The notes below the pieces were generated by a model. The model ran no database searches. It had not been told where the DNA came from and saw nothing but the letters and a program-made list of their open reading frames with translations. A stretch of DNA of 64,000 nt from Anaerolinea sp. (GTDB lineage: Bacteria; Chloroflexota; Anaerolineae; Anaerolineales; Villigracilaceae), in the NCBI GenBank assembly GCA_020047815.1, contig JAIFNG010000021.1, forward strand, positions 1-64,000, given 5' to 3'. Positions 28,268 to 37,070 of the stretch are shown here, piece after piece. The stretch's first letter is position 1, and each line of letters begins with the position of its first letter. The translations under genes were made by a program, and so were the position numbers.

Positions 28268-28296
28268 AGTTTACTATGTCCCGTGCTGTGGTGCAA
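28268..28296 (-). promoter_or_regulatory. Predicted promoter of the metG leader
   Basis: On the minus strand TTGCAC (28296-28291) and TAAACT (28273-28268) are 17 bases apart. Each is a partial match to the sigma-70-type boxes. The expected start is around 28261, right before the leader ATG at 28260. Confidence 0.45.
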
Positions 28297-28477
28297 GTCT
28301 TCATCATCCCCTTATCCCCCAGTGTCTTAACTACGCAGGCCTTTTTCAAGCATACCGCTTTAAGAACAAGATCCGCACTTTCAATCTTATCTACTATCAG
28401 AATTGTGAATGTTAAGGATTTCGCCAGGGAAAATTAGCGCTCCCACATACATCGTTACATGCGGTAAACTCTACGCC
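28274..28477. other. Divergent intergenic region between the metG leader and the EamA gene
   Basis: Apart from the predicted leader promoter, I see no gene or strong structure here. It must hold the promoter of the EamA gene on the plus strand, but no clear boxes stand out. Confidence 0.4.
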
Positions 28478-29407
28478 ATGTCCAATCAACGCGCACAACG
28501 GATGCTCCCTTTTGCAATTCTAATTGCCATTCTGACTGTCTCTACATCTAGCGTTTTCATCCGCTTCGCGCAAAATGACGGTGCACCTTCGCTCGTGGTT
28601 GCGGCTTTACGTCTAACATTTGCAACCCTGATCCTGGCACCCATTGCACTCACAAGGCATCGTGAAGAAATAAAACGCTTTACTCTAAAAGAAATACTGC
28701 CCGGCGCTTTCTCAGGAATTTTCCTCGCTTTACATTTTGCTACTTGGATATCCTCTCTCGAATATACCAGTGTGGCGAGCTCGGTCGTCTTCGTTAGCAC
28801 CGGCCCACTCTGGGTAGCGTTGCTCTCGCCTATCTTATTAAAGGAGAATCTCGCGCGGACTGCTGTCATCGGGTTGGGGTTGTCAATGATAGGAGGGACA
28901 ATTATCGGAATATCTGACGCGTGTACTTGGGATGCCGGTTTATCATGTCCAGCCTTGCAGAATGTCCTTCAGGGACGTGCAATGTTGGGCAATTTCCTAG
29001 CCTTGATCGGCGCATGGACAGTAACCGGATATCTGATCATCGGCAGAAAATTACGAGCGGACATTTCGCTCCTGCCATACATATTCATGGTATATGGCTT
29101 TGGCGCAGTAACGTTGATCATTATTATGTTTGCTTCAGGTAGTTCGCCATTTGGGTATGCACCAAAGACATATGGCTGGATACTTTTACTTGCCGCCCTT
29201 CCCCAATTAATTGGACACTCCACCTATAATTGGGCACTGAAATACCTGCCTGCTGCACTGGTAGCTGTCACCACACTTGGCGAACCGATTGGTTCGGCGA
29301 TTTTGGCATTTTTCATTTTAAGTGAAACTCCAACGTTTGCAACCATGATAGGGGGAGTTTTTATCTTGGCGGGAATTTATCTTGCATCATCCCGAACATC
29401 GAAATAA
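28478..29407 (+). CDS. EamA/DMT-family transporter
   Basis: 309 aa with about ten membrane helices in two EamA repeats (SSVFIRFAQNDGAPSLVVAA in the first, NWALKYLPAALVAVTTLGEP in the second). Such carriers export metabolites or amino acids; substrate unknown. The start at 28478 is chosen because the hydrophobic core begins soon after; an in-frame ATG at 28409 adds 23 residues of unlikely character. The next small membrane protein gene starts four bases after the stop. Confidence 0.85.
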   Translation: MSNQRAQRMLPFAILIAILTVSTSSVFIRFAQNDGAPSLVVAALRLTFATLILAPIALTRHREEIKRFTLKEILPGAFSGIFLALHFATWISSLEYTSVASSVVFVSTGPLWVALLSPILLKENLARTAVIGLGLSMIGGTIIGISDACTWDAGLSCPALQNVLQGRAMLGNFLALIGAWTVTGYLIIGRKLRADISLLPYIFMVYGFGAVTLIIIMFASGSSPFGYAPKTYGWILLLAALPQLIGHSTYNWALKYLPAALVAVTTLGEPIGSAILAFFILSETPTFATMIGGVFILAGIYLASSRTSK

Positions 29408-29411
29408 AGAG

Positions 29412-29738
29412 ATGCCGATGAATTGGATCATTCTTATTTTGATTACCCTCATCGTGAACATCCTCACATTTGCGATCTGTGGTTTTGGAGGAGGCTTCAT
29501 ATTGCTCGTTGCCATAAATGGATTCTCCGAAGCAGATGCAACATCCATTTTCGTAATATTCGCCCTCATGGTATTTGGTATCAGTTTTTTTCTTTCCACA
29601 GCAGCTTGTTGGGTATTTTTGAAAGCGCGTCGCGTCGAAAAAACAGTCCGATTTTGGCAAACAGCGGTAATCAACGTCGGCGTAAACGTAACCATAATTT
29701 TGGCAGTTACATCCTTTTTTGCGATCTTTCGTCTTTGA
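29412..29738 (+). CDS. Small membrane protein, unknown
   Basis: 108 aa with three hydrophobic segments (about 5-30, 42-68 and 82-105). I do not recognise the family. It lies in a tight run: EamA gene, this gene, gluconokinase, YbaK. An alternative ATG two codons later is possible. Confidence 0.65.
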   Translation: MPMNWIILILITLIVNILTFAICGFGGGFILLVAINGFSEADATSIFVIFALMVFGISFFLSTAACWVFLKARRVEKTVRFWQTAVINVGVNVTIILAVTSFFAIFRL

Positions 29739-29761
29739 CGGGAAAATCCCAATCAATAGTT

Positions 29762-30244
29762 ATGATAATCATCATTATGGGCGTGGCAGGTTCCGGAAAA
29801 ACCACTATCGGCTTGCTTCTGGCAAAGGAGCTTGGCTGGACTTTTTTTGATGCTGATGACTATCATTCAGAAGCGAACCGTGTAAAAATGTCAACAGGCT
29901 TAGCTTTGACAGACGATGATCGGGCAAATTGGTTACTAATGCTTAAAGAATTGATCACCCAAAATATCCGCAGGGGCAACCCCGCAGTACTTGCTTGTTC
30001 AGCACTAAAACATTCATACCGCAAAACGCTTGAAGTGAATGAGCAGGTAAAATTCATCCACCTCCGAGGAACATACGAACAGATCAAGGAACGCCTCGAT
30101 CGTCGTTCCGGCCATTTTATGCCGGCAGGAATGCTGGACAGTCAATTTCATACCCTTGAAGAACCTCAAAACACATTTACAGTTGATATCACAAACACAC
30201 CGCAGGACATTCTTGTCATCATTCGCAAAGGATTAAATATATGA
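29762..30244 (+). CDS. gntK: Gluconokinase
   Basis: 160 aa, full length for the P-loop gluconokinase family that makes 6-phosphogluconate from gluconate and ATP. Motifs: MGVAGSGKTTIG (Walker A), FFDADDYHSEANRVKMSTG, LTDDDRANWL, ACSALKHSYRKTL, HLRGTYEQIKERL and GHFMPAGMLDSQFHTLEEP. The reading frame is open much further upstream but the family starts at this ATG. Its stop overlaps the next start (ATGA). No gluconate transporter is adjacent. Confidence 0.9.
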   Translation: MIIIIMGVAGSGKTTIGLLLAKELGWTFFDADDYHSEANRVKMSTGLALTDDDRANWLLMLKELITQNIRRGNPAVLACSALKHSYRKTLEVNEQVKFIHLRGTYEQIKERLDRRSGHFMPAGMLDSQFHTLEEPQNTFTVDITNTPQDILVIIRKGLNI

Positions 30245-30726
30245 TACTCCAATCCCACCTTTATTTAGACAAATTAAACATCCCATATGAAACTCGCACG
30301 TTTTCACCTGACACGGAAAAGGGAGCAGCGAACGTTGCCCATGTGCTGGGCTTTTCTGAACGGCAAGCAGTGAAGACTCTCATCTTTCAAGTGGACACTG
30401 GTGAACGGGTGTTGGTCATGCTTGGAGGCGACCAAAATGCAATTTCTGGAAATTTAAAGAAGGCAATTGGGTCACGCAACATTCAGATGGCTTCCCCCGA
30501 AGTGGTGAAAGAAACAACGGGGTACATTATTGGCTCGATACCTGCCTTTAGCTGGCAGCCAGATAACTTCCGCTCATTCCTCGAATCAAGCCTTCTCAAC
30601 GAAACCATCCTTGGTACAGGTGGAGGTCAATGGGGCGTGGAGATCATGATCACACCGGAAAATTTGGTTAAGGCCAGCCATGCGATAGTGGTTAATTTGA
30701 CAGAAAGGGAAAAGACCTCAGGATAA
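30241..30726 (+). CDS. YbaK/EbsC-family aminoacyl-tRNA deacylase-like protein
   Basis: 161 aa, single YbaK domain (EKGAANVAHVLGFSERQAVKTLIF, ALGGDQNAISGNLKKAIG-type MLGGDQNAISGNLKKAIG, TGYIIGSIPAF). Such proteins remove mischarged amino acids, often Cys from tRNA-Pro, in trans. It overlaps gntK by four bases and is probably translationally coupled. Confidence 0.85.
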   Translation: MILQSHLYLDKLNIPYETRTFSPDTEKGAANVAHVLGFSERQAVKTLIFQVDTGERVLVMLGGDQNAISGNLKKAIGSRNIQMASPEVVKETTGYIIGSIPAFSWQPDNFRSFLESSLLNETILGTGGGQWGVEIMITPENLVKASHAIVVNLTEREKTSG

Positions 30727-30742
30727 AGAAACGTAAGTGATA

Positions 30743-30774
30743 AAAAACAGGACTGTGGAAACAGTCCTGTTTTT
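30743..30774. terminator. Bidirectional terminator between ybaK-like gene and malQ
   Basis: A 14-bp perfect stem (30743-30756 with 30761-30774), GGAA tetraloop, A-run on the left and T5 on the right, two bases before the malQ stop on the opposite strand. Confidence 0.9.
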
Positions 30775-30775
30775 C

Positions 30776-32281
30776 TTATCTCAAGTACATCCAATTCAGC
30801 TCATGTAGTTTCCCAGCCAGGTGATCATTAATATCTTCATCCTTCATGCGCCATTCCCAATTTCCGCCCAACCTGCTTGGGAAGTTCATACGCGCTTCAC
30901 CACCACAACCCAATACATCCTGCATGGGAGTAACAGCGATATTGGCGACCGAACCCCAGACTGCACGGATCAAATCCCACGCAAAATCACTTCCATCAAC
31001 ACGCAGGTAGCGCTGGGCAAATTCGCGTTCCTGCTGTTCGGCGGCGGCAAACCAACCAAGCGCCGTATCATTATCATGGGTGCCTGTGTATGCCACGCAG
31101 TTGGGAACATAATTGTGTGGCAGGAACGGGTTGTCAGGTCCTGAAAATCCGAACTGCAACACCTTCATGCCAGGCAGGTCAAAGGTTTCAAGTAATGCAA
31201 TGACATCCGGTGTCACCAAGCCCAAGTCCTCTGCAATAAAGGGCAAACCGATGCTTGAGGTGATCAAGCCATCGCCAAGATATTTATCAATGGCGCGGAA
31301 CAGCTCCTGGCCTGGTCCTGGTACCCAGCGGCCAAATTCTGCGGTTTTGTGATCAGCAGGAATTTCATAATACCCGGCAAATCCCCGGAAATGGTCAAAG
31401 CGCAGGATATCAAAAATTTTCAGGGAAGCTCGCACACGTGAAAGCCACCATGCATAGCCGTCTTTTTTGTGAACTTCCCAGTTATAGAGCGGGTTGCCCC
31501 ACAACTGTCCAAACGCGGAGAAAATATCAGGCGGGACGCCAGCAACAACCGTCGGATTCCCTGCTTTATCCAAATAAAATAATTCGGGGTGAGCCCAGAC
31601 ATCAGCTGAATCATTCGCCACAAAAATGGGAATATCACCAATAATCTGAATGTTACGGTCATTTGCATATAAACGCAACTTGTCCCACTGACGGAAGAAT
31701 AGGAATTGATAAAAAGCATGGCGCAGGACACTTGCCGAGAGTTCCTTCTGCGCTTTGCGCAATACAGTCTTTTTACGGGAGCGCAAGTCCTGAGGCCAGC
31801 CGCTCCATGCCCCGCCGCCATTGGATTCTTTTAACGCCATAAAGAGGGTGTAATCATCCAACCAGGAAGCATTCTCTGCACAAAAATAATCGAACGCCTG
31901 CTGCAGATATTCAGGCTTGGTTTGGTAGGTGGAAAAAGCCTTTTGTAACAGATCAAGTTTTCGGGGGATAACCATCCCAAAGTTTACGCGGGCGGCGGGC
32001 AGGTCTTTGATCGCATCCAAATCATCCTGTGTCAACAATCCATCCGCTAGCAAGGCATCAGGGCTGATCAGATATGGATTTCCAGCGAACGCCGAAAAAC
32101 ACTGGTAGGGCGAATCACCATATCCCGTGGGGCCAAGAGGAAGCACCTGCCAGAGTTTGCAACCAGTGGAAGCCAGCCAATCTATGAAACGATAGGCTTG
32201 CGGACCAAGATCACCTATTCCATAGGGACCCGGCAAACTGGATGGGTGAAGAAGAATACCTGAAGAACGTTTGAATTTCAT
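30776..32281 (-). CDS. malQ: 4-alpha-glucanotransferase
   Basis: A 501-aa GH77 amylomaltase that moves maltodextrin segments. It starts MKFKRSSGILLHPSSLPGPY, typical, and shows RFDHFRGFAGYYEIP (nucleophile Asp), FIAEDLGLVTPDV (acid/base Glu) and YTGTHDNDT (third Asp). Its ATG overlaps the glgA stop (ATGA), so the two are coupled. Together with glgA and the phosphohexomutase it indicates glycogen or maltodextrin metabolism; no glgC or glgB is in the window. Confidence 0.95.
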   Translation of the reverse strand: MKFKRSSGILLHPSSLPGPYGIGDLGPQAYRFIDWLASTGCKLWQVLPLGPTGYGDSPYQCFSAFAGNPYLISPDALLADGLLTQDDLDAIKDLPAARVNFGMVIPRKLDLLQKAFSTYQTKPEYLQQAFDYFCAENASWLDDYTLFMALKESNGGGAWSGWPQDLRSRKKTVLRKAQKELSASVLRHAFYQFLFFRQWDKLRLYANDRNIQIIGDIPIFVANDSADVWAHPELFYLDKAGNPTVVAGVPPDIFSAFGQLWGNPLYNWEVHKKDGYAWWLSRVRASLKIFDILRFDHFRGFAGYYEIPADHKTAEFGRWVPGPGQELFRAIDKYLGDGLITSSIGLPFIAEDLGLVTPDVIALLETFDLPGMKVLQFGFSGPDNPFLPHNYVPNCVAYTGTHDNDTALGWFAAAEQQEREFAQRYLRVDGSDFAWDLIRAVWGSVANIAVTPMQDVLGCGGEARMNFPSRLGGNWEWRMKDEDINDHLAGKLHELNWMYLR

Positions 32282-33705
32282 GATTTTTTGATAAGCAATA
32301 GATAGAGTTGGAGATATTTTTGGGCTGAGTTCTCCCAGGAGAAGTCCTGGGCCATGCCTGCACGTTGAATCGCCTGCCATCTTTCGTTTTCATTAAATAC
32401 TTTGAATGCAGATTTGATGGCGGCAACCAATGACATGTGATGGGCTTTTTCAAACACAAAACCAGTTACCCCATGTTTAACAGTATCATTCAACCCGCCC
32501 GCTGCGCGCACCACAGGCACGCAGCCGTAACGCATGGAAATCATTTGCGAAAGCCCGCAGGGTTCATAACGCGAAGGCATTAAAAACATATCAGATCCAG
32601 CATAAATCTGACGGGCAAGCCCGGCATCATAGCGGGTTTCAACTTTTACTCGATCAGGAAATAATTCCTGTACCTTCAATGCTGCTTCCTCAAGTTTGGG
32701 GTCACCCGTCCCTAAAATGACCGCCTGCCATTTAGAACGCTTCATCATCTTGAGCGCGGCAAAGACCATGTCAACGCCTTTTTGCACATCCATACGGGAT
32801 ACCATTGCCAGCAGGGGTATTTCGGGTTCCCGCGGCAGGCCAAGCCTGGCCTGGAGCAATGCTTTGTTGATGGTTCGTTTATCGAGCGAATTCAAATCAA
32901 AATTCCCACCCAGTGCCGGGTCATCTGCGGGATTGAATGAATCCGTATCTAATCCGTTCAATATCCCACTAACTGTTTCACTTCGGGAACGAAGAAATTC
33001 ATCCAACCCGCAGCCATATTCCTGAGTGAGAATTTCCCTGCCATAGGTCGGAGAGACTGCCACGATGGCGTCTGATGCCCACAATCCCAAAGGCAGAGGC
33101 ATCACACGAGCCCATTCGGGCAGATCTGTCTGGGCAAGTTTAAAGCCATAGCTTTCTATGATTGAACTTGCATCCGGGCCCATAAATGGGAGGTTATGCA
33201 GGGTGATGACGGATGCAACATGAGGTGCGCCTTCTTCCCAACGTTTTGTGAGAGAACCGTACATACTCAGCGCTGTATGCCAGTCATTGCCATGGATGAG
33301 ATTAGGCTGCCAGTTGATGTGGCGGGGCAGTTCCAGTGCTGCAAAGGAAAAGAAAGCATATTTTTCAGCATCCAACATCGCGTTCAACGAATAAACAGAA
33401 CCGCTCACACGTATCGGCTCACCGCCAATCAGGTAAACTGTCATTCCATTTAACGCTGTCTCAAATACCTCGACCTGGATCTCAGCGCCATTACGCATCA
33501 GCGAAAACATACCCATGGGTTTCAAATTCTCTGCTTTGACGGCAGGGTGGTACGGCAAAACAAGCCGAACATCCAGCTTTACATCATCATTGGAAAGAGC
33601 GCGCAGGGCACGCGGTAGTGAACCAGCCACATCACCCAATCCGCCAACCTTGATAAAAGGTTCGGCTTCTGCTGCCAGAAAAAGAACGTTGATTGTTTGG
33701 GACAT
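32278..33705 (-). CDS. glgA: Glycogen synthase (ADP-glucose type)
   Basis: A 475-aa GT5 enzyme that adds glucose from ADP-glucose to alpha-1,4-glucan. The N-terminal KVGGLGDVAGSLPRAL is the nucleotide-sugar-binding motif; NLIHGNDWHTAL, VSRMDVQKGVD and MPSRYEPCGLSQMISMRYG (catalytic Glu region) are all present. It is the first gene of the glgA-malQ pair. Confidence 0.95.
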   Translation of the reverse strand: MSQTINVLFLAAEAEPFIKVGGLGDVAGSLPRALRALSNDDVKLDVRLVLPYHPAVKAENLKPMGMFSLMRNGAEIQVEVFETALNGMTVYLIGGEPIRVSGSVYSLNAMLDAEKYAFFSFAALELPRHINWQPNLIHGNDWHTALSMYGSLTKRWEEGAPHVASVITLHNLPFMGPDASSIIESYGFKLAQTDLPEWARVMPLPLGLWASDAIVAVSPTYGREILTQEYGCGLDEFLRSRSETVSGILNGLDTDSFNPADDPALGGNFDLNSLDKRTINKALLQARLGLPREPEIPLLAMVSRMDVQKGVDMVFAALKMMKRSKWQAVILGTGDPKLEEAALKVQELFPDRVKVETRYDAGLARQIYAGSDMFLMPSRYEPCGLSQMISMRYGCVPVVRAAGGLNDTVKHGVTGFVFEKAHHMSLVAAIKSAFKVFNENERWQAIQRAGMAQDFSWENSAQKYLQLYLLLIKKS

Positions 33706-33967
33706 GCGGGCAATTGTACATCAAAACACCCAAGCTTACAGCAGGGTGTTTGAGGGAAATTTTCCCGATCTATGTCTGCGGATGGTGCAGACCGAGCCTT
33801 GTCTGCCCGTGAAAAGTCAGGAATAAATTGTATCCTTTGGCAATCAATCTCATGACTTTGCGCCATAATAAATTATCAACCTTCCGATTACAATTCATTA
33901 GTGAAATATAAGACAAACACTATCGTCAAGTCGGAAAAGAACAAAACCATATCGTAGGAGAACAAAC

Positions 33968-34390
33968 ATGAATCCACAAATACTCGCCCTGCTCACAGCC
34001 GCAGCCTGGGGCATTGGCGGCTACTATGAAAAAAAAGGACTACACCTGGGCGGCCTCTCCCCACAAATGGGCATCACAATTCGCACAGCAGTGGCTCTGA
34101 TCGTGCTTGGAGTTGTTTCCTTCCCACAGTGGAAAACAATTCCCCAGGCGGGTCCAAAAGCCCTGCTGATGATGGTCATTGGCGGCGGCATCGTCGCAGG
34201 TTCGGTTGGAATGCTTTGTTATTATGCTGCCATCAAAGGCGCTCCGCTCAACATGGTTATGCCGATCGCATTCACATCCCCTTTCTTCGGCGTACTTATG
34301 GGGATTATTGTCGGCGGGGAGCCACTAACCTGGAAAACTGCCATTGGTGCCTTATTGACCCTGGCCGGCATCATCACTCTGACCATCTAA
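33968..34390 (+). CDS. Half-size EamA-domain membrane protein
   Basis: 140 aa with one EamA repeat and about five helices (ALLTAAAWGIGGYYEKKGLHLG, ... TIAGALLTLAGIITL-like C-terminus). Such half-size transporters work as dimers. A good GTAGGAG precedes the start. Substrate unknown. Confidence 0.8.
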   Translation: MNPQILALLTAAAWGIGGYYEKKGLHLGGLSPQMGITIRTAVALIVLGVVSFPQWKTIPQAGPKALLMMVIGGGIVAGSVGMLCYYAAIKGAPLNMVMPIAFTSPFFGVLMGIIVGGEPLTWKTAIGALLTLAGIITLTI

Positions 34391-34424
34391 TTTCACCTCT
34401 GGCGATTTGTTTCTGCCAATCAGC

Positions 34425-34466
34425 CAAAAAAAACGCACCCAACCTTTTCTTCAAGTTGGGTGCGTT
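34425..34466 (-). terminator. Terminator of the radical-SAM unit
   Basis: A 12-bp perfect stem (34432-34443 with 34455-34466). On the minus strand a T-run of about eight bases follows, so it ends transcripts of the radical-SAM gene; on the plus strand no T-run is present. Confidence 0.75.
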
Positions 34467-34483
34467 GTGTGTATTAAATCGGC

Positions 34484-34621
34484 TCAACCCAACAGCTTAA
34501 CCCTGATAAATAAACGTTCCCTGGCTATTTTGGATATATCCTCCACATTCGGATGTTTATTTTCCATGCGAATGCCCTTGAGTTTCGCCGCCTGAGGCAC
34601 GTGGCAAAGATAATCAACCAC
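34484..34621 (-). CDS. Possible small gene after the radical-SAM gene
   Basis: A 45-aa frame from a GTG four bases after the radical-SAM stop to a TGA 17 bases before the terminator hairpin. It is hydrophilic (RMENKHPNVEDISKIARERL) with one Cys. Position within the transcript supports it, but it lacks a good ribosome site and could be the tail of a decayed gene. Confidence 0.4.
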   Translation of the reverse strand: MVDYLCHVPQAAKLKGIRMENKHPNVEDISKIARERLFIRVKLLG

Positions 34622-34625
34622 CCGC

Positions 34626-35489
34626 TCATTTCATCACCCCATACATCTGATCCGGATTAAGATATTGCGGAAAGCGCTCCCTCAGCGTGGTCCGCACTTC
34701 GTAGCACAAGTGGCAGGCATCAGCGTAACGCGCAGCATGCGGAAGATTGTATTCCCTCACCAGTGCAGCAGGCCCCCCTGCAATCAGAATCCCACATATT
34801 GGGTGAGAATCAGCATCATATTCCGCACAGATCCCATTAAGTGGTGCCTCGAATACGTTCCCGATCGAAACACCCTGGCAAATTTGGAGATTCCCCAGTG
34901 GATCAAGATGGACTCGGCCAGGCTCACGTAAATCTTCGTGTGGACAGGATTCAAACTCTTCCCAAGGATGGCTGACCGCCCTTTCAGAAAGTTTTTTCGC
35001 CGCCCTTCCTCGATACATAACTATCGCTTCTCCATCAACTTCAGGCTGGTCAATGCTGATCATCCCTGTAGGAATGTGCAGCCACTTCGCCGCGACAAGC
35101 GCATTTTGGGGACATTCACCCAGGCATTCGCCGCAATGATAAATATCACTGCTCACTGTCAGGTCAGAAAGACACCCCGCAATTGGACTCAACCACTCCA
35201 CAGCATCTGCAACTGAGATTGCCCAATAGGCATTGGAAACAATACCGACTTCAAACCCCATATCCGCCGCCTTGCGAACCGCCTTAACCAATATGGCATA
35301 ATACAGGAATGGTTCGCCGCCTTCAAAATAGATCGAGGTGACACCTGCCTGTTTAGCCTGCATAAGAATATTTTCAATTTGCTCAAATGTGAGTGTGCCG
35401 TTTTGCCGTGGACTACCCCACACGAAACAGTGATCACATTCAAATGTGCATTGATATGTGAGTAGAATATGAAGACCTGTAAGTTTCAT
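34626..35489 (-). CDS. Radical SAM protein
   Basis: 287 aa. The SAM cluster motif is CTFECDHC (CxxxCxxC) near residue 15-25, followed by SIYFEGGEPFLY. The middle holds HCGECLGECPQ, and the second half CPHEDLREPGRVHLDPLGNLQICQG plus CGILIAGG and CHLC, which suggest extra iron-sulfur ligation of the SPASM/twitch sort. Substrate unknown; the fold is that of peptide- or anaerobic-activase-type enzymes. The start at 35489 has AAGGAG; a TTG start at 35513 would add eight residues. Confidence 0.85.
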   Translation of the reverse strand: MKLTGLHILLTYQCTFECDHCFVWGSPRQNGTLTFEQIENILMQAKQAGVTSIYFEGGEPFLYYAILVKAVRKAADMGFEVGIVSNAYWAISVADAVEWLSPIAGCLSDLTVSSDIYHCGECLGECPQNALVAAKWLHIPTGMISIDQPEVDGEAIVMYRGRAAKKLSERAVSHPWEEFESCPHEDLREPGRVHLDPLGNLQICQGVSIGNVFEAPLNGICAEYDADSHPICGILIAGGPAALVREYNLPHAARYADACHLCYEVRTTLRERFPQYLNPDQMYGVMK

Positions 35490-35622
35490 TATGAACTCCT
35501 TGCTCACCTCCAATATACAAATTTATTAAGGGAAAGTCACGGGTCAAAAATCACATGACAAGCTTTACAAAGTAACCTATTAAATGTTGTGTATGCATTA
35601 TTTTTCCTTCGTCATAAGGCTG

Positions 35623-36355
35623 TTACTTCCCCGTCGAAAATGAATAGCGGATCGCTTTTTTTGTGCCATTATCCACACATGTGCCGCACAAGATACATTC
35701 GAGGTTTTTCATTTTTTTCAACCTGCACCATTGCGTTCACATCCAGGCTCATCGGGCAGGTTTTTGTACAAGATTTGCAGTCGCTGCACTCGGACGAATC
35801 TGCGGCAAGCCGAAGTGAATACCAGCCAAAGCGGTTGCGGATCCAGCGCCCGATCATCATGAAGGGAGCCATCCAGCAAATGGTGTGACATCCGGCACGA
35901 CGCCCTGAAAAAAACGCCAATCCCAGGAACAGGGCAACAACATAGTAGATAATCTAAGCGATAAAGATGGGGCGGTCTTCCGTTCCAGCTACTGAAATTC
36001 CATTTTGAGTGTGATAGAGCAAATCCACAGTTCTGTAGCTTCCCACTCTGAACGCGAACCAGACGATCAGCGCAAGCCATGGGACCCAGATCACCCATTT
36101 GACCCAGTCTATTTTTGAGTCGTTGACCGGCTTGTTGTTAACAGTCCCGACTATCTCCTGCAATCCACCGCCTGGGCAGACCCATCCGCACCACAGTCTG
36201 CCAAGAAAAAGAGATGAAAGTAACATCAATCCAAACATTACCAGAATACCATTCACAATACCATGCATCGCGCCATCAACAATGACGTAGGGCAATAAAT
36301 AGTTCATCGTGATCGGTAAGAACAAAAACGCAAGGGTCAGGCTGAAGAATCGTTC
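35623..36355 (-). pseudogene. Decayed 4Fe-4S membrane protein (NapH-like)
   Basis: On the minus strand the pieces read as one four-helix iron-sulfur membrane protein: [34 protein letters not shown], then GCHTICWMAPFM, ECSDCKSCTKTCPM and ECILCGTCVDN. It is broken by an in-frame TAG near 35956, by a +1 shift in an A7 run near 35718, and by loss of the last ligand (CVDNG instead of CVxxC). No start codon is found at its 5' end, which runs into the upp promoter region. Confidence 0.8.
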
Positions 36356-36361
36356 TCCGGC

Positions 36362-36367
36362 TATAAT
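36362..36367 (+). promoter_or_regulatory. Candidate -10 box of upp
   Basis: A perfect TATAAT 29 bases before the upp start, at the 5' edge of the decayed gene on the other strand. No clear -35. Confidence 0.35.
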
Positions 36368-36395
36368 AGGAGGACTTCAAACTGAGGAGTTATCC

Positions 36396-37022
36396 ATGTC
36401 AAACGTCTTTGCATCCCCGCACCCGCTGGTTGCCCATAAACTTTCGCGCATGCGCGATAAAAATACAGAACCCAAAAAGTTTCGTGAACTGGTTCGAGAG
36501 GTCGCCGCACTTCTCACGTACGAAGCCACTGCCGACCTGCTCACAACGCCACGTGAACTTGAAACCCCTCTCCAAAAGATGACAGGAGTTGAGCTTCAGG
36601 AAAAAATCGGTCTGGTACCGATCCTGCGCGCCGGATTGGGCATGGTGGAAGGGATATGGGAATTGATGCCTGTTGCGGAAGTCTGGCACATTGGCTTGTA
36701 TCGTGATGAACACACCCTGCGGCCTGTGGAATACTATAACAAACTTCCACTTGAGCCCACTGTTTCAGTCTGCTTGATCCTTGACCCCATGCTTGCAACT
36801 GGCGGCTCCGCCATTGCCACAGCAGATGTACTAAAACGCTGGGGTGTGAAGAAAATCAAATTTGTAGGTCTGATCGGCGCTCCCGAAGGCATTAAAGCCA
36901 TGCAAACGACGCACCCAGACATCCCCATACACCTGGCCGCCATTGACGACCATCTCAACGAGAGAGCTTATATCGTTCCCGGTCTGGGTGATGCAGGAGA
37001 CAGGCAGTTCGGAACAGGGTAG
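36396..37022 (+). CDS. upp: Uracil phosphoribosyltransferase
   Basis: A 208-aa enzyme that makes UMP from uracil and PRPP. Family motifs: [13 protein letters not shown] at the N-terminus, [13 protein letters not shown], and the PRPP loop [13 protein letters not shown]; the C-terminus has [23 protein letters not shown] precedes the ATG at 36396; an upstream in-frame ATG at 36309 has no support. Confidence 0.97.
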   Translation: MSNVFASPHPLVAHKLSRMRDKNTEPKKFRELVREVAALLTYEATADLLTTPRELETPLQKMTGVELQEKIGLVPILRAGLGMVEGIWELMPVAEVWHIGLYRDEHTLRPVEYYNKLPLEPTVSVCLILDPMLATGGSAIATADVLKRWGVKKIKFVGLIGAPEGIKAMQTTHPDIPIHLAAIDDHLNERAYIVPGLGDAGDRQFGTG

Positions 37023-37070
37023 ATCTGTCATCAATAACCAGCAATTAATCACCTGTTAAGTGAGGGTAAG

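Noticed and set aside
28486-28869. 127-aa minus-strand frame inside the EamA gene
   Set aside because: Antisense shadow of a clear membrane transporter, with no ribosome site or motif.
35954-35956. Pyrrolysine or selenocysteine recoding in the iron-sulfur gene
   Set aside because: The stop is TAG, not TGA, and the same gene has a frame shift and a lost ligand, which points to decay.
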